From assembly GCF_000765215.1 (NCBI RefSeq), contig NZ_JPJE01000006.1, positions 93,959 through 157,958 on the forward strand: DNA of 64,000 nt. Direction: 5' to 3'. Source of the stretch: Eubacterium sp. ER2 (GTDB taxonomy: Bacteria; Bacillota; Clostridia; Lachnospirales; Lachnospiraceae). A program made the translations under genes and the position numbers. How positions within the stretch are numbered: the first letter of the stretch is position 1; each line of letters opens with the position of its first letter. Positions 51,117 to 62,072 of the stretch are shown in pieces. Below the pieces are notes generated by a model, which worked only from the letters and a program-made list of their open reading frames with translations, had not been told where the DNA came from and did no database searches.

Positions 51117-51553
51117 TGTTAATGCCAAAAAGAGTAAAACGTCGTAAACAGTTCCGTGGCTCCATGAAAGGAAAAGCGCTTCGTGGAAACACGCTTTCAT
51201 ATGGTGAATATGGTATCGTTGCAACAGAGCCCTGCTGGATCAAATCAAACCAGATCGAGGCTGCCCGTATCGCTATGACACGTTACATCAAGCGTGGCGG
51301 TAAAGTATGGATCAAGATATTCCCAGATAAACCTGTAACTACAAAACCAGCTGAAACACGTATGGGTTCCGGTAAAGGTACCCTGGAGTACTGGGTGGCA
51401 GTTGTAAAGCCGGGACGCGTTATGTTCGAGATCGCAGGCGTTCCTGAGGAAGTGGCAAGAGAAGCTCTTCGCCTTGCAACACACAAGTTACCTTGTAAAT
51501 GTAAAGTCGTTTCTCGCGCAGACTTAGAAGGCGGTGATAACAGTGAAAATTAA
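51116..51553 (+). CDS. rplP: 50S ribosomal protein L16
   Basis: A 145-residue protein starting [21 protein letters not shown]; it orders the A-site tRNA and has [19 protein letters not shown]. The end overlaps rpmC by 11 bases. Confidence 0.98.
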   Translation: MLMPKRVKRRKQFRGSMKGKALRGNTLSYGEYGIVATEPCWIKSNQIEAARIAMTRYIKRGGKVWIKIFPDKPVTTKPAETRMGSGKGTLEYWVAVVKPGRVMFEIAGVPEEVAREALRLATHKLPCKCKVVSRADLEGGDNSEN

Positions 51554-51746
51554 TGCATTTGTAGAAGATTTAAGAACAAAATCAGCTGCAGAGCTGAACG
51601 AAGAATTAGTAGCTGCTAAAAAGGAACTTTTCAACTTACGGTTCCAGAACGCAACAAATCAGCTGGACAACACCAGCAGAATCAAAGAGGTCAGAAAGAA
51701 CATCGCAAGGATCCAGACTCTGATCACAGAGGCCAAGAGAGGTTAA
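51543..51746 (+). CDS. rpmC: 50S ribosomal protein L29
   Basis: A 67-residue helical protein ([20 protein letters not shown] ... [31 protein letters not shown]). Start GTG at 51543, preceded by AAGGCGGTG; a second GTG at 51534 would add three residues. Followed by a 103-base gap with a repeated hairpin element. Confidence 0.95.
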   Translation: MKINAFVEDLRTKSAAELNEELVAAKKELFNLRFQNATNQLDNTSRIKEVRKNIARIQTLITEAKRG

Positions 51747-51772
51747 CGAGGTTTTTTCGGGCTCAGCTCTTT

Positions 51773-51808
51773 GGCCGTTCTCCAAGCGCGGCGAGGAGAA
51801 CATCCTTA
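51773..51808 (+). repeat. Repeat hairpin between rpmC and rpsQ
   Basis: GGCC then GTTCTCC (51777-51783) pairing with GGAGAAC (51795-51801), then ATCCTTA. The copy at 54056-54090 has GTTCTTC/GAAGAAC in the same frame, a compensating C-G to T-A change, with the same flanks. Confidence 0.7.
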
Positions 51809-51849
51809 ATAAGCCATTTTGAGTAAAACGCAGAGAAAGGAGTAACACC

Positions 51850-52104
51850 GTGGAAAGAAATCTTAGAAAAACACGTGTTGGCAAGGTAGTCAGCAACAAG
51901 ATGGACAAAACGATCGTAGTTGCTGTTGAGGATAATGTAAAGCATCCCCTTTACGGAAAGATCGTAAAGAGAACGTACAAATTAAAAGCCCACGATGAGG
52001 CAAACGAGTGCAGCATCGGTGACAAGGTAAGGGTTATGGAGACAAGACCGCTGTCCAAGGATAAGAGATGGAGACTTGTCGAGATCATGGAAAAAGTGAA
52101 ATAG
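51850..52104 (+). CDS. rpsQ: 30S ribosomal protein S17
   Basis: An 84-residue OB-fold protein: [48 protein letters not shown] start at 51850 with AAAGGAG upstream. Confidence 0.97.
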   Translation: MERNLRKTRVGKVVSNKMDKTIVVAVEDNVKHPLYGKIVKRTYKLKAHDEANECSIGDKVRVMETRPLSKDKRWRLVEIMEKVK

Positions 52105-52123
52105 TATAAGGAGGGAAACCTGC

Positions 52124-52492
52124 ATGATACAGCAAGAAAGCAGACTGAAAGTAGCAGATAATACAGGTGCAAAAGAGTTACTCTGCATCCGTGTGCTTGG
52201 CGGTTCCACAAGAAGATATGCGAGCATCGGCGACGTGATCGTTGCTTCCGTTAAAGATGCAACACCAGGCGGCGTTGTAAAAAAAGGAGACGTAGTCAAG
52301 GCTGTAGTTGTACGTACTGTAAAAGGTACTCGCCGTAAAGATGGTTCCTACATCCGTTTCGACGAGAATGCTGCTGTAATAATCAAAGAAGACAAAAACC
52401 CAAGAGGAACCCGTATCTTCGGGCCCGTGGCAAGGGAGCTTCGTGACAAACAGTTTATGAAGATCGTTTCCCTGGCTCCGGAAGTACTTTAA
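52124..52492 (+). CDS. rplN: 50S ribosomal protein L14
   Basis: A 122-residue protein starting [28 protein letters not shown], with [16 protein letters not shown]; it forms an intersubunit bridge with 16S rRNA. AAGGAGGG upstream. Confidence 0.98.
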   Translation: MIQQESRLKVADNTGAKELLCIRVLGGSTRRYASIGDVIVASVKDATPGGVVKKGDVVKAVVVRTVKGTRRKDGSYIRFDENAAVIIKEDKNPRGTRIFGPVARELRDKQFMKIVSLAPEVL

Positions 52493-52509
52493 GGAGGTGC
52501 GAGAATAAG

Positions 52510-52821
52510 ATGTCAACTATGAAGATCAAAAAAGGCGATATGGTAAAGGTCATTGCCGGAAAAGACAAGGACAAGGAAGGCAAGGTCATCGCTGTTAATC
52601 AGAAAGACGGTACAGTTCTCGTGGAGGGTATCAACATGCTGACGAAGCACACAAAGCCGAGTGTTTCCAATCAGAATGGCGGTATCGTTCATCAGGAAGG
52701 ACCTATTGATATTTCTAACGTAATGTACATCCACAAAGGAAAAGCTACAAGAGTAGGGTTCAAGATGGATGGTGACAAGAAAGTCCGCGTTGCAAAGTCA
52801 ACAGGCGAAGTAATCGATTAA
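52510..52821 (+). CDS. rplX: 50S ribosomal protein L24
   Basis: A 103-residue KOW-domain protein: [36 protein letters not shown]. An assembly initiator of the large subunit. AAGGAGG upstream. Confidence 0.97.
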   Translation: MSTMKIKKGDMVKVIAGKDKDKEGKVIAVNQKDGTVLVEGINMLTKHTKPSVSNQNGGIVHQEGPIDISNVMYIHKGKATRVGFKMDGDKKVRVAKSTGEVID

Positions 52822-52846
52822 TTGTTGAGGAAGGAGGTCCAGTGCT

Positions 52847-53386
52847 TTGAGCAGACTGAAAGAACAGTACCAGAACGAGATCATCGACGCGATGAACAAA
52901 AAGTTCGGTTATAAAAATATCATGGAAGTGCCGAAGCTTGACAAGGTTGTTATCAACATGGGCGTAGGCGAGGCAAAAGACAATCACAAGGTTTTAGAGT
53001 CAGCGATCGCTGATATGGAAAAGATCACAGGACAGAAGGCTGTTATCTGTAAGGCAAAGAAATCTGTGGCAAACTTCAAGATCAGAGAGGGTATGCCCAT
53101 TGGTTGCAAGGTTACCTTAAGAGGAGAGAAGATGTATGAGTTCGTTGACCGTCTCATCAATCTTGCCCTTCCCCGTGTGCGTGACTTCAGAGGTGTAAAC
53201 CCGAACGCGTTTGACGGAAGAGGTAACTACGCTCTTGGTATCAAAGAGCAGCTCATCTTCCCGGAGATCGAGTACGACAAGGTTGACAAAGTGAGAGGTA
53301 TGGACGTTATCTTTGTCACAACTGCAAAGACAGACGAAGAGGCTCGCGAGCTGTTAAGACAGTTCAACATGCCGTTTACAAAATAA
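52847..53386 (+). CDS. rplE: 50S ribosomal protein L5
   Basis: A 179-residue protein that holds 5S rRNA in the central protuberance. It starts [23 protein letters not shown] and contains [16 protein letters not shown] start at 52847 with AAGGAGG 9 bases upstream. Confidence 0.97.
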   Translation: MSRLKEQYQNEIIDAMNKKFGYKNIMEVPKLDKVVINMGVGEAKDNHKVLESAIADMEKITGQKAVICKAKKSVANFKIREGMPIGCKVTLRGEKMYEFVDRLINLALPRVRDFRGVNPNAFDGRGNYALGIKEQLIFPEIEYDKVDKVRGMDVIFVTTAKTDEEARELLRQFNMPFTK

Positions 53387-53397
53387 GGAGGTAAATT

Positions 53398-53583
53398 ATG
53401 GCTAAGACAGCAATGAAAATCAAACAGCAGCGCAAGCAGAAATTCTCCACAAGAGAATACAACCGCTGCAGGATCTGCGGTCGTCCGCACGCATATTTGA
53501 GAAAATATGGTATCTGCCGTGTTTGCTTCCGCGAACTGGCATACAAAGGACAGATCCCGGGTGTGAAAAAGGCAAGTTGGTAA
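53398..53583 (+). CDS. rpsZ: 30S ribosomal protein S14, zinc-binding type Z
   Basis: A 61-residue protein of the short zinc form: [26 protein letters not shown] holds two CxxC pairs. The longer zinc-free form used in low zinc is not in this window. GGAGG upstream. Confidence 0.97.
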   Translation: MAKTAMKIKQQRKQKFSTREYNRCRICGRPHAYLRKYGICRVCFRELAYKGQIPGVKKASW

Positions 53584-53598
53584 AGGAGGAAGCAATCC

Positions 53599-54000
53599 AT
53601 GACTATGAGTGATCCTATTGCAGATATGCTTACAAGAATCCGTAATGCGAACACTGCAAAACACGATACAGTAGACATCCCTGCATCCAAGATGAAGGTC
53701 GCTATCGCGGACATCTTATACAATGAGGGATATATCACAAAATATGAGATCGTAGAAGACGGTGCGTTCAAGACGATCCGTGTGACACTGAAATACGGTG
53801 CTGACAAGAATGAGAAGGTCATCTCCGGACTGAAGAGAATCTCCAAGCCGGGTCTGCGCGTGTACGCCAGCAGCGAGGAGCTTCCCAAGGTCCTCGGCGG
53901 ACTGGGAACAGCGATCATCTCCACAAACCAGGGCGTGATCACTGACAGAGAAGCAAGGAAACTGGGCGTAGGCGGAGAAGTCCTGGCTTTCGTTTGGTAG
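53599..54000 (+). CDS. rpsH: 30S ribosomal protein S8
   Basis: A 133-residue protein: [30 protein letters not shown], ending [11 protein letters not shown]. In enterobacteria it represses the spc operon. A 279-base repeat-rich gap follows. Confidence 0.98.
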   Translation: MTMSDPIADMLTRIRNANTAKHDTVDIPASKMKVAIADILYNEGYITKYEIVEDGAFKTIRVTLKYGADKNEKVISGLKRISKPGLRVYASSEELPKVLGGLGTAIISTNQGVITDREARKLGVGGEVLAFVW

Positions 54001-54279
54001 GCACTGAACACTTGGAGAAAGCAAGCCGTAAGGCGCAGCTTGAACCTAGTGAGAAGGCCGTTCTTCGAGCGGAGCGAGAAGAACATCCTTATAAAAAATA
54101 AATGAGCATGCGGGGAAGAGGACACACTACGGCCACTAGGCTCGTGAGGGACCTCGCCAAGTGGGCCGAGTGCACTTTCGCACTAAGCTCGTAAAAAACC
54201 TCGCTAAGTGCTCAATGTGACTGAAAACAGAGCAGGCTAGAGCATCTGCTCCGAAAATTTAAGTTAAGGAGGACATGGT
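54001..54279. repeat. Repeat-rich gap between rpsH and rplF
   Basis: At least four hairpin units: a CACTTGG...CCTAGTG unit with an inner GCC-GTAA-GGC hairpin (54009-54051); GTTCTTC/GAAGAAC (54060-54084); and two inverted copies of the CACTTGGC-type unit at 54134-54163 and 54181-54210. The last two differ by a paired change (GGC/GCC to AGC/GCT). No gene is visible. Confidence 0.75.
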
Positions 54280-54822
54280 ATGTCACGTATAGGAAGACTG
54301 CCGATTACGATCCCGGCAGGCGTTACTGTTGAGATCGCAGAGAATAATAAAGTGACCGTTAAAGGCCCTAAGGGAACTCTTGAGAAGGAGCTTCCGATCG
54401 AAATGGAGATCAAGCAGGAGGGAGACCAGATCGTTGTCACAAGACCGAACGACCTGAAGAAGATGAAATCCCTTCACGGCCTGACAAGAACACTCATCAA
54501 CAACATGGTCGTTGGTGTTACAGAAGGGTACAAGAAAGTCCTGGAAGTAAACGGTGTTGGTTACAGGGCTGCAAAATCCGGCAATAAGCTGACACTCAGC
54601 TTAGGATACTCTCACCCGGTAGAAATGATCGACCCTGAGGGCGTTGAGACTGTCCTTGAGGGACAGAACAAGATCACTGTCCAGGGAATTGACAAAGAGA
54701 AGGTTGGCCAGTATGCGGCTGAGATCAGAGACAAGAGAAGACCGGAGCCATACAAGGGCAAAGGTATCAAGTATGCTGATGAAGTGATCAGACGTAAAGT
54801 TGGTAAGACTGGTAAGAAATAA
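54280..54822 (+). CDS. rplF: 50S ribosomal protein L6
   Basis: A 180-residue protein starting [19 protein letters not shown], ending with the rRNA-binding [36 protein letters not shown] upstream. Confidence 0.98.
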   Translation: MSRIGRLPITIPAGVTVEIAENNKVTVKGPKGTLEKELPIEMEIKQEGDQIVVTRPNDLKKMKSLHGLTRTLINNMVVGVTEGYKKVLEVNGVGYRAAKSGNKLTLSLGYSHPVEMIDPEGVETVLEGQNKITVQGIDKEKVGQYAAEIRDKRRPEPYKGKGIKYADEVIRRKVGKTGKK

Positions 54823-54839
54823 ATAAGGAGAGTGTGAAA

Positions 54840-55208
54840 ATGGTTAGCAAGAAATCAAGAACAGAAGTGCGTGTTAAAAAGCACAGAAAATTACGTAACC
54901 GTTTAAGCGGTACACCTGAATGCCCACGTTTAGCCGTATTCAGAAGCAATAATCACATGTACGCACAGATTATTGACGACGTAGCAGGGAACACTCTGGT
55001 TGCAGCTTCCACTCTTCAGAAAGATGTGAAAGCAAACCTTGAGAAGACCAATAACGTTGAAGCAGCAGCTGCTCTGGGTAAAGTGATCGCAGAAAAGGCT
55101 CTTGAGAAGGGCATCAAGGAAGTCGTATTCGACAGAGGCGGATTTGTATATCACGGAAAGATCCAGGCACTTGCAGACGCAGCTCGTGAGGCTGGACTGG
55201 AATTCTAG
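54840..55208 (+). CDS. rplR: 50S ribosomal protein L18
   Basis: A 122-residue 5S rRNA-binding protein starting [25 protein letters not shown], with [27 protein letters not shown] at 54840, 8 bases after AAGGAG; the GTG at 54834 is less likely. Confidence 0.97.
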   Translation: MVSKKSRTEVRVKKHRKLRNRLSGTPECPRLAVFRSNNHMYAQIIDDVAGNTLVAASTLQKDVKANLEKTNNVEAAAALGKVIAEKALEKGIKEVVFDRGGFVYHGKIQALADAAREAGLEF

Positions 55209-55223
55209 GAAGGGAGAACACAC

Positions 55224-55733
55224 ATGAAACAGGAACGTATTGATGCTAGTCAGTTAGAATTAAATGAAAAAGTAGTGTCAATTAAGCGTGTAACCAAGGT
55301 TGTTAAGGGTGGACGAAACATGAGATTTACAGCTCTTGTTGTTGTCGGAGACGGAAACGGCCATGTGGGCGCAGGCTTAGGAAAGGCAGCCGAGATCCCG
55401 GAAGCCATCCGCAAAGGAAAAGAGGACGCTACAAAGAAGCTGATCACTGTGGCATTAGATGAAAACGGAAGTATCACACATGATCAGATCGGCAAATTCG
55501 GAAGCGCTTCCGTGCTTCTGAAGACAGCTCCGGACGGTACCGGAGTGATCGCCGGTGGTCCGGCCCGTGCCGTTATCGAGATGGCAGGAATTAAGAATAT
55601 CCGTACAAAATCTCTTGGTTCCAACAATAAACAGAACGTAGTTCTTGCTACAATCGAGGGATTAAAGGAAGTAAAGACACCTGAAGAGGTATCCAAGCTC
55701 CGTGGCAAATCCGTCGAGGAAATCTTAGGCTAA
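55224..55733 (+). CDS. rpsE: 30S ribosomal protein S5
   Basis: A 169-residue protein: [43 protein letters not shown], the double-stranded RNA-binding fold that helps decoding accuracy. GAAGGGAG upstream. Confidence 0.98.
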   Translation: MKQERIDASQLELNEKVVSIKRVTKVVKGGRNMRFTALVVVGDGNGHVGAGLGKAAEIPEAIRKGKEDATKKLITVALDENGSITHDQIGKFGSASVLLKTAPDGTGVIAGGPARAVIEMAGIKNIRTKSLGSNNKQNVVLATIEGLKEVKTPEEVSKLRGKSVEEILG

Positions 55734-55747
55734 GGAGGCAGATAAAA

Positions 55748-55927
55748 ATGGCAGATTTAAAGATTACTTTAGTAAAATCTACAATCGGTGCTGTGCCGAA
55801 GCATAAGAAGACAGTAGAGGCTTTGGGACTTAAGAAGACTGGCAAGACAGTTGTTTTACCGGACAATGCAGCTATAAGAGGCATGGTAAAGCAGGTGCAG
55901 CATTTAGTAAAGGTAGAAGAAGCGTAA
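55748..55927 (+). CDS. rpmD: 50S ribosomal protein L30
   Basis: A 59-residue protein translated by hand: [20 protein letters not shown], then [20 protein letters not shown] and a C-terminal helix ending VKVEEA. This is the bacterial L30 pattern at its normal length. TAAGGAGG lies 8 bases before the ATG at 55748; it fits the standard rpsE-rpmD-rplO order. Confidence 0.97.
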   Translation: MADLKITLVKSTIGAVPKHKKTVEALGLKKTGKTVVLPDNAAIRGMVKQVQHLVKVEEA

Positions 55928-55953
55928 ATTCAGAGAAGTAAGGAGGTGTCATA

Positions 55954-56394
55954 ATGGACTTATCAAATTTAAGACCTGCTGACGGGGCAAAACAGAGCAA
56001 CAACTTCAGAAGAGGACGTGGACATGGCTCCGGAAACGGCAAGACAGCCGGCAAGGGACACAAGGGACAGAAGGCCCGTTCTGGCGGCACAAGACCAGGT
56101 TTTGAAGGTGGACAGATGCCATTATATAGAAGAATACCGAAGAGAGGCTTTACAAACAGAAACAGCAAGACAATTGTTGGTATCAATGTGAGCGCTCTGG
56201 AGGTGTTCGACAACGATGCTGTTGTATCTGTAGATACACTCATCGAGAAGGGCATTGTAAAAAATCCTAGGGACGGCGTAAAGATCCTTGGAAATGGTGA
56301 ACTGACAAAGAAACTTACAGTTCAGGCAAATGCATTCAGCGCAGGTGCGGCTGCTAAAATAGAGGCTCTTGGTGGAAAAGCAGAGGTGATCTAA
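55954..56394 (+). CDS. rplO: 50S ribosomal protein L15
   Basis: A 146-residue protein: [45 protein letters not shown]. Its stop shares one base with the secY ATG (TAATG). Confidence 0.98.
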   Translation: MDLSNLRPADGAKQSNNFRRGRGHGSGNGKTAGKGHKGQKARSGGTRPGFEGGQMPLYRRIPKRGFTNRNSKTIVGINVSALEVFDNDAVVSVDTLIEKGIVKNPRDGVKILGNGELTKKLTVQANAFSAGAAAKIEALGGKAEVI

Positions 56395-57710
56395 TGTTTA
56401 AGACAGTGAGAAGGGCATTTCAGATCGCTGACGTCAGAAAGAAAATCCTGTACACGTTCATGATGCTGATCGTGATCAGGATCGGATCTGAGCTGCCCAC
56501 ACCTGGTGTGGATCCGGATTTCATCCAGGACTTCTTTGCGCAGAACACTGGTGAGGCGTTTAACTTCTTTAACGCCATCACCGGTGGTTCCTTTGAACAG
56601 ATGTCCGTACTTGCTCTGAGCATCACACCATACATTACATCATCCATCATTATGCAGCTTCTGACCATTGCGATTCCGAAGCTGGAGGAGATGCATAAGG
56701 ATGGGGAAGACGGACGAAAAAAGATTGCGGCTATCACCCGTTATCTGACTGTTGTCCTGTCACTGATCCAGTCAACAGCTATGGCGGTTGGATTTGGACG
56801 TCAGGGACTTCTCAAAGAGTTTAACTTTGTCAATGCGGCTATCGTCGTGCTGACACTGACAGCCGGAAGCGCCTTCCTTATGTGGTGCGGCGAGAGGATC
56901 ACGGAAAAGGGTGTCGGAAACGGTATCTCTATCGTGCTTGTGATCAACATTATTTCCCGTATCCCCAGCGATATGGCTACTCTTTATGAACAGTTTGTAA
57001 AAGGAAAGAGTCTTGCATCCGGCGGACTGGCAGCGCTGATCATCCTTGCGATTATCCTGGCGCTTGTCGTTTTCGTCATTTTCCTGCAGGATGGACAGAG
57101 AAGGATCGCTGTGCAGTATTCACAGAAAATGCAGGGACGCAGAATGTTTGGCGGACAGTCCACATACATTCCGCTCCGCGTGAACACAGCGGGCGTGATC
57201 CCGATCATCTTCGCATCCTCACTGATGCAGACTCCCATTCTGATCGCGACCTTCCTTGGAAAGGGCGACGGGGATGGCATTGGAAGTGAGATCCTCCGAG
57301 GGCTGAACCAGTCAAACTGGTGTAATCCGCAGCAGCTCCAGTATTCATGGGGACTGGTGGTGTACATCATCCTGACCGTATTTTTTGCTTATTTCTACAC
57401 ATCCATCACCTTTAACCCGATGGAGATAGCAAATAATATGAAGAAGAGCGGCGGATTTATTCCCGGTATTCGGCCGGGAAAACCGACAGTTGAATATCTC
57501 ACGAAGATCTTAAATTACATCATCTTTATCGGCGCATGTGGACTGATCCTTGTACAGATCGTGCCAATTTTCTTCAACGGCTGGCTGGGGGCTCATGTCT
57601 CCTTCGGCGGCACGTCACTGATCATTATTGTCAGTGTCATACTTGAGACGATCAAGCAGATCGAGTCACAGATGCTGGTACGCAATTATAAAGGATTTTT
57701 AAATAGTTAA
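56394..57710 (+). CDS. secY: Preprotein translocase subunit SecY
   Basis: A 438-residue membrane channel protein with ten helices. It begins RAFQIADVRKKILYTFMMLIVIRIGSELPTPGVD and contains the plug and lateral gate regions (VGNGISIVLVINIISRIPS) and the cytoplasmic loop PGIRPGKPTVEYL. It threads unfolded proteins through the membrane with SecEG. Confidence 0.98.
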   Translation: MFKTVRRAFQIADVRKKILYTFMMLIVIRIGSELPTPGVDPDFIQDFFAQNTGEAFNFFNAITGGSFEQMSVLALSITPYITSSIIMQLLTIAIPKLEEMHKDGEDGRKKIAAITRYLTVVLSLIQSTAMAVGFGRQGLLKEFNFVNAAIVVLTLTAGSAFLMWCGERITEKGVGNGISIVLVINIISRIPSDMATLYEQFVKGKSLASGGLAALIILAIILALVVFVIFLQDGQRRIAVQYSQKMQGRRMFGGQSTYIPLRVNTAGVIPIIFASSLMQTPILIATFLGKGDGDGIGSEILRGLNQSNWCNPQQLQYSWGLVVYIILTVFFAYFYTSITFNPMEIANNMKKSGGFIPGIRPGKPTVEYLTKILNYIIFIGACGLILVQIVPIFFNGWLGAHVSFGGTSLIIIVSVILETIKQIESQMLVRNYKGFLNS

Positions 57711-58491
<781 letters not shown>

Positions 58492-58495
58492 GAGC

Positions 58496-59281
58496 ATGTC
58501 GATCACGATAAAATCACCCAGAGAGATCGAGCTTATGACGGAAGCGGGCAGGATCCTTGAGACTGTCCACAACGAACTGGCAAAGGAGCTTCATCCGGGA
58601 ATGACCACCAAGGATATAGACAGGATCGGGGAGGAGCTGATACGCAGCTACGGCTGCGTGCCCTCCTTCCTGAATTATAACGGCTACCCGGCCTCCATCT
58701 GCGTGTCTGTGAATGACGAAGTGGTGCACGGCATACCCAGTCCCCACCGCTTTATCCGGGAGGGCGATATCGTGAGCCTGGACGCCGGCGTCATCTATAA
58801 GGGATACCATTCTGACGCGGCCAGGACATACGGCATCGGCCACATCAGCGAGGAAGCGCAGAGGCTGATCGATGTGACCCGGGAATGTTTTTTTGAAGGT
58901 ATAAAGTACGCAAAAGAGGGCAATCATCTATTTGACATATCGTCTGCCATTGGACGATATGCAAGCGAGAGGGGCTACGGAGTGGTGAGAGACCTGTGCG
59001 GCCACGGGATCGGCACGAATCTTCACGAGTCGCCGGAGATACCCAACTATGAGCAGGGGAGAAAGGGAGTCCTCCTCAAAGAGGGCATGACGCTGGCCAT
59101 TGAGCCCATGATCAATATAGGAACATGGGAGGTGGAATGGCTGGACGATGACTGGACGGTTGTCACAAAGGATCATTCCCTGTCTGCCCACTATGAGAAC
59201 ACGGTGCTGATCACCAAGGGCGAGCCAGTGCTCCTGTCCCTGTCAGCATATGAAGAGAGGAAGCAGAATGGACAGGTATAA
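58496..59281 (+). CDS. map: Type I methionine aminopeptidase
   Basis: A 261-residue enzyme removing N-terminal methionine. Metal ligands are seen in VSLDAGVIYKGYHSDAARTYG (two aspartates), DLCGHGIGTNLHESPEIPNY (histidine), AIEPMI (glutamate) and AHYENTVLI (glutamate). It overlaps the next small gene by 14 bases. Confidence 0.97.
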   Translation: MSITIKSPREIELMTEAGRILETVHNELAKELHPGMTTKDIDRIGEELIRSYGCVPSFLNYNGYPASICVSVNDEVVHGIPSPHRFIREGDIVSLDAGVIYKGYHSDAARTYGIGHISEEAQRLIDVTRECFFEGIKYAKEGNHLFDISSAIGRYASERGYGVVRDLCGHGIGTNLHESPEIPNYEQGRKGVLLKEGMTLAIEPMINIGTWEVEWLDDDWTVVTKDHSLSAHYENTVLITKGEPVLLSLSAYEERKQNGQV

Positions 59282-59531
59282 GGCGGGAATGATGGCCAGG
59301 TCACTGGCGGGGCATGACGCGGGAAAAATATATGTTATAATAGGAAGCGACAGCGCATATGTTTATCTGGCAGACGGCAGGCTCCGGACAGTGGATCATC
59401 CTAAAAAGAAGAAAAAGAAGCATGTAAAGCCTGTCTGCGTCAGGTGCGGGGAGGCCGCGCTTGACGATGTGGCCGTAAAGAGAATACTTAGAAACTACTT
59501 GAACCAGGAAAAAGGAAAACAGGAGGATTAA
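59268..59531 (+). CDS. KOW-domain RNA-binding protein (L14e-like)
   Basis: An 87-residue protein with an N-terminal KOW-type motif (MARSLAGHDAGKIYVIIGSDSAYVYLADGRLRTVDHPKKKKKKH) and a basic tail. ATG at 59268 with GAGAGGAAG upstream. Members are regularly placed between map and infA in clostridia; a link to ribosomes or RNA is likely but unproven. It ends 6 bases before infA. Confidence 0.85.
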   Translation: MDRYKAGMMARSLAGHDAGKIYVIIGSDSAYVYLADGRLRTVDHPKKKKKKHVKPVCVRCGEAALDDVAVKRILRNYLNQEKGKQED

Positions 59532-59537
59532 GGAGAC

Positions 59538-59756
59538 ATGTCAAAAGCTGACGTTATCGAAATCGAAGGAACTGTAGTAGAGAAACTGCCAAACGCAATG
59601 TTCCAGGTGGAGCTGGAGAACGGCCACCAGGTGCTGGCTCATATCAGCGGAAAGCTGCGTATGAATTTTATCAAGATCCTGCCGGGAGACAAAGTGACAC
59701 TGGAGCTGTCACCCTATGATCTCTCAAAGGGAAGGATCATCTGGAGAGACAAGTAA
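59538..59756 (+). CDS. infA: Translation initiation factor IF-1
   Basis: A 72-residue OB-fold protein: [52 protein letters not shown], the full IF-1 sequence pattern. TAAGGAG upstream. Confidence 0.98.
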   Translation: MSKADVIEIEGTVVEKLPNAMFQVELENGHQVLAHISGKLRMNFIKILPGDKVTLELSPYDLSKGRIIWRDK

Positions 59757-59794
59757 AAAGCTGTAAATTATCTTAGAAACAACGGGAAAATCTA

Positions 59795-59823
59795 TTGACT
59801 TGCCTGAAACGCGGTGCTATACT
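59795..59823 (+). promoter_or_regulatory. Internal sigma-A promoter before rpmJ
   Basis: TTGACT (59795-59800), 17 bases, TATACT (59818-59823). It lies in the 166-base gap between infA and rpmJ, so rpmJ-rpsM-rpsK-rpsD-rpoA-rplQ can be transcribed independently of the upstream genes. Confidence 0.8.
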
Positions 59824-59922
59824 ATATAGGCGCGTTTCCCGGGGATTTTTATGCCTTGTTACGGGATTTCCGGAAAAAGCGCCTCGGAACCAAGCAGGCA
59901 ATGGATGAAAGGAGGATTTGAC

Positions 59923-60036
59923 GTGAAGGTTAGATCATCAGTAAAACCAATTTGCGAGAAATGCAAAGTAATCAAGAGAAAAGGAAGCATTCGCATTATC
60001 TGCGAGAACCCAAAGCATAAACAGCGTCAGGGTTAA
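59923..60036 (+). CDS. rpmJ: 50S ribosomal protein L36
   Basis: A 37-residue zinc-type protein: [20 protein letters not shown] followed by [17 protein letters not shown], with C-x2-C, C and H as zinc ligands. GTG start at 59923 with AAGGAGG 7 bases upstream; the open frame extends further back but without support. Confidence 0.97.
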   Translation: MKVRSSVKPICEKCKVIKRKGSIRIICENPKHKQRQG

Positions 60037-60334
60037 TTTGGGCGGCTGATAGTATGACACGCCAGGGTGTGTGTGCAGTGCTCATACTATTTAATATACA
60101 TGAAACACCGACAGAGCGTGGATATTCCACAGGGGTTTCTAGTATATTGCTTACAATACCGGCGGTCATTAGCCGATGGTATGTCGGCTGCCGGAAAGGG
60201 CGTGAATACCGACACGCCTGGGCTGGGATATCGGAACATTACTGCGTTCCGGTAGGGAACAGGAAAAAATCCAGTGCCCGCAGCCTCAATTTAGGACAAT
60301 ATTAAACAACAAAGATCAAATGGAGGAAAATCAC
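60037..60334 (+). promoter_or_regulatory. Structured leader region between rpmJ and rpsM
   Basis: Nearly 300 bases without a credible gene. GATAGTATGA (60047-60056) can pair with TCATACTAT (about 60082-60090), and AGCCG/CGGCT closes a second hairpin at about 60170-60192. It may be an r-protein binding leader of the S13-S11-S4-alpha operon. An open frame of 83 codons here has no start signal. Confidence 0.5.
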
Positions 60335-60703
60335 ATGGCTCGTATTGCAGGTGTAGACTTACCAAGAGACAAACGTGTAGAAATCGGACTGACCTATATT
60401 TACGGTATCGGAAGAACGAGCGCAACACGTATTCTGAAAGAAGCAGGAGTTGATCCGGACATCCGCTGCAGAGATCTGACAGACGACGATGTAAAGAAGA
60501 TCAGCGCAGTCATCGATGAGACACAGATGGTAGAAGGTGATCTGAGAAGAGAGATCGCGCTGAACATCAAGAGATTACAGGAGATCGGATGCTACAGAGG
60601 TATCCGTCACAGAAAAGGACTCCCGGTTCGTGGACAGAAGACAAAGACAAACGCAAGAACAAGAAAAGGTCCTAAGAGAACAGTTGCTAATAAAAAGAAA
60701 TAG
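60335..60703 (+). CDS. rpsM: 30S ribosomal protein S13
   Basis: A 122-residue protein starting [30 protein letters not shown] and ending with a basic tail ([23 protein letters not shown]) that reaches the P-site tRNA. ATG at 60335, 9 bases after GGAGG. Confidence 0.98.
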   Translation: MARIAGVDLPRDKRVEIGLTYIYGIGRTSATRILKEAGVDPDIRCRDLTDDDVKKISAVIDETQMVEGDLRREIALNIKRLQEIGCYRGIRHRKGLPVRGQKTKTNARTRKGPKRTVANKKK

Positions 60704-60927
60704 GCCGAAAGCAGCTTAATGAGGGCGAGCAATAGCGAAGCCCGAATTCCAGCGCGAGGCCGTTCGCGAACCTTAGCGAAAGCAAACTCGAAGAGTGCAG
60801 CTTGAGCTTAGTTGAGCGAACTACCTCCACGATGAAAGTGTTTTGGTATTTCTTTGTTCAGGCCGAAGGCCTGAACTACCTTATCAATCGAAAACAACGC
60901 AAATTTCAAGAAAGTAGGTTAGTTTAA
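60704..60927. repeat. Repeat-rich gap between rpsM and rpsK
   Basis: It holds GGGC-GAGCAATAGCGAA-GCCC (about 60723-60743), CGTTCGCGAA, a CTTAGC...GCTTAG unit with inner AAGCAAACTC/GAGTGCAGCTT (60771-60812), GAGCTTAGTTGAGCGAAC as in the rplW-rplB gap, and a perfect 9-bp hairpin GTTCAGGCC-GAA-GGCCTGAAC (60856-60876). No gene. Confidence 0.75.
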
Positions 60928-61323
60928 ATGGCAAAGAAAGTTACAAAAAAAGTGACAAAGAAACGTGTCAAGAAAAACGTTGAACACGGACAAGCACATA
61001 TCCAGTCATCTTTTAACAATACAATCGTAACATTAACAGATGCACAGGGAAATGCTCTGTCATGGGCAAGTGCTGGTGGTCTGGGATTTAGAGGTTCAAG
61101 GAAATCTACTCCGTATGCAGCACAGATGGCAGCTGAGACAGCAGCAAAGGCAGCTCTGGTACACGGCTTAAAGACAGTAGATGTTATGGTAAAAGGACCT
61201 GGTTCGGGAAGAGAGGCAGCAATCCGTGCCCTTCAGGCATGTGGAATTGACGTTACAAGCATCAGAGACGTAACACCGGTTCCCCACAACGGATGCCGTC
61301 CGCCGAAACGCAGAAGAGTCTAG
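60928..61323 (+). CDS. rpsK: 30S ribosomal protein S11
   Basis: A 131-residue protein: [46 protein letters not shown], ending [18 protein letters not shown]. It lies on the platform of the small subunit. Confidence 0.98.
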   Translation: MAKKVTKKVTKKRVKKNVEHGQAHIQSSFNNTIVTLTDAQGNALSWASAGGLGFRGSRKSTPYAAQMAAETAAKAALVHGLKTVDVMVKGPGSGREAAIRALQACGIDVTSIRDVTPVPHNGCRPPKRRRV

Positions 61324-61418
61324 TCTTCGGATTGTGTTTCAGGATTAATTAAGATATTAACAACAGAAACAGTGAATTGGATTTCAATATCCCAAGAAAT
61401 CAGGAGGAAAGCGAAAAC

Positions 61419-62012
61419 ATGGCAGTAAACAGAGTTCCGGTTCTTAAAAGATGCCGTTCACTTGGCATGGACCCAGTTTATTTAGGAATTGATAAAAAGT
61501 CTAACAGACAGTTAAAGAGATCAAACAGAAAGATGAGTGAGTACGGACTGCAGCTCCGCGAGAAGCAGAAAGCAAAATTCATCTACGGCGTTCTTGAGAA
61601 GCCTTTCAGAAACTACTACAAGAAGGCAAAACAGCAGAAGGGCATGACAGGTACAAACCTGATGGTTCTGCTTGAGACAAGACTTGACAATGTAGTGTTC
61701 CGCATGGGGCTTGCCAGAACACGCCGCGAGGCAAGACAGATCGTAGACCACAAGCATGTGCTGGTTAACGGGAAGCAGGTAAACATTCCTTCTTACCTTG
61801 TTAAGGCAGGCGATGTGATCGAGATCAAAGAGAAATGCAAAGGTTCCCAGAGATACAAAGATATCATCGAGGTGACAGGCGGACGTCTTGTACCTGCATG
61901 GATCGAAGTAGACCACGAGGCTCTGAAGGGAACTGTAAAAGAACTTCCGACACGCGATGAGATTGACGTTCCTGTAGACGAGATGCTGATCGTCGAGTTG
62001 TATTCTAAATAA
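61419..62012 (+). CDS. rpsD: 30S ribosomal protein S4
   Basis: A 197-residue protein with the S4 RNA-binding domain (LDNVVFRMGLARTRREARQIVDHKHVLVNGKQVNIPSYLVKAGDVIEI). It starts MAVNRVPVLKRCRSLGMDP at 61419, 13 bases after GGAGG. The N-terminal zinc knuckle of some S4 proteins is absent. Confidence 0.98.
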   Translation: MAVNRVPVLKRCRSLGMDPVYLGIDKKSNRQLKRSNRKMSEYGLQLREKQKAKFIYGVLEKPFRNYYKKAKQQKGMTGTNLMVLLETRLDNVVFRMGLARTRREARQIVDHKHVLVNGKQVNIPSYLVKAGDVIEIKEKCKGSQRYKDIIEVTGGRLVPAWIEVDHEALKGTVKELPTRDEIDVPVDEMLIVELYSK

Positions 62013-62072
62013 TTAATTTAGAAAAGTAATTAACCCTCAGAAAATTATCAGCCCATAAGGAGGGACTATATA

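Noticed and set aside
60054..60305. 83-codon open frame between rpmJ and rpsM
   Set aside because: No ribosome-binding site, and the DNA is better explained as a structured leader.
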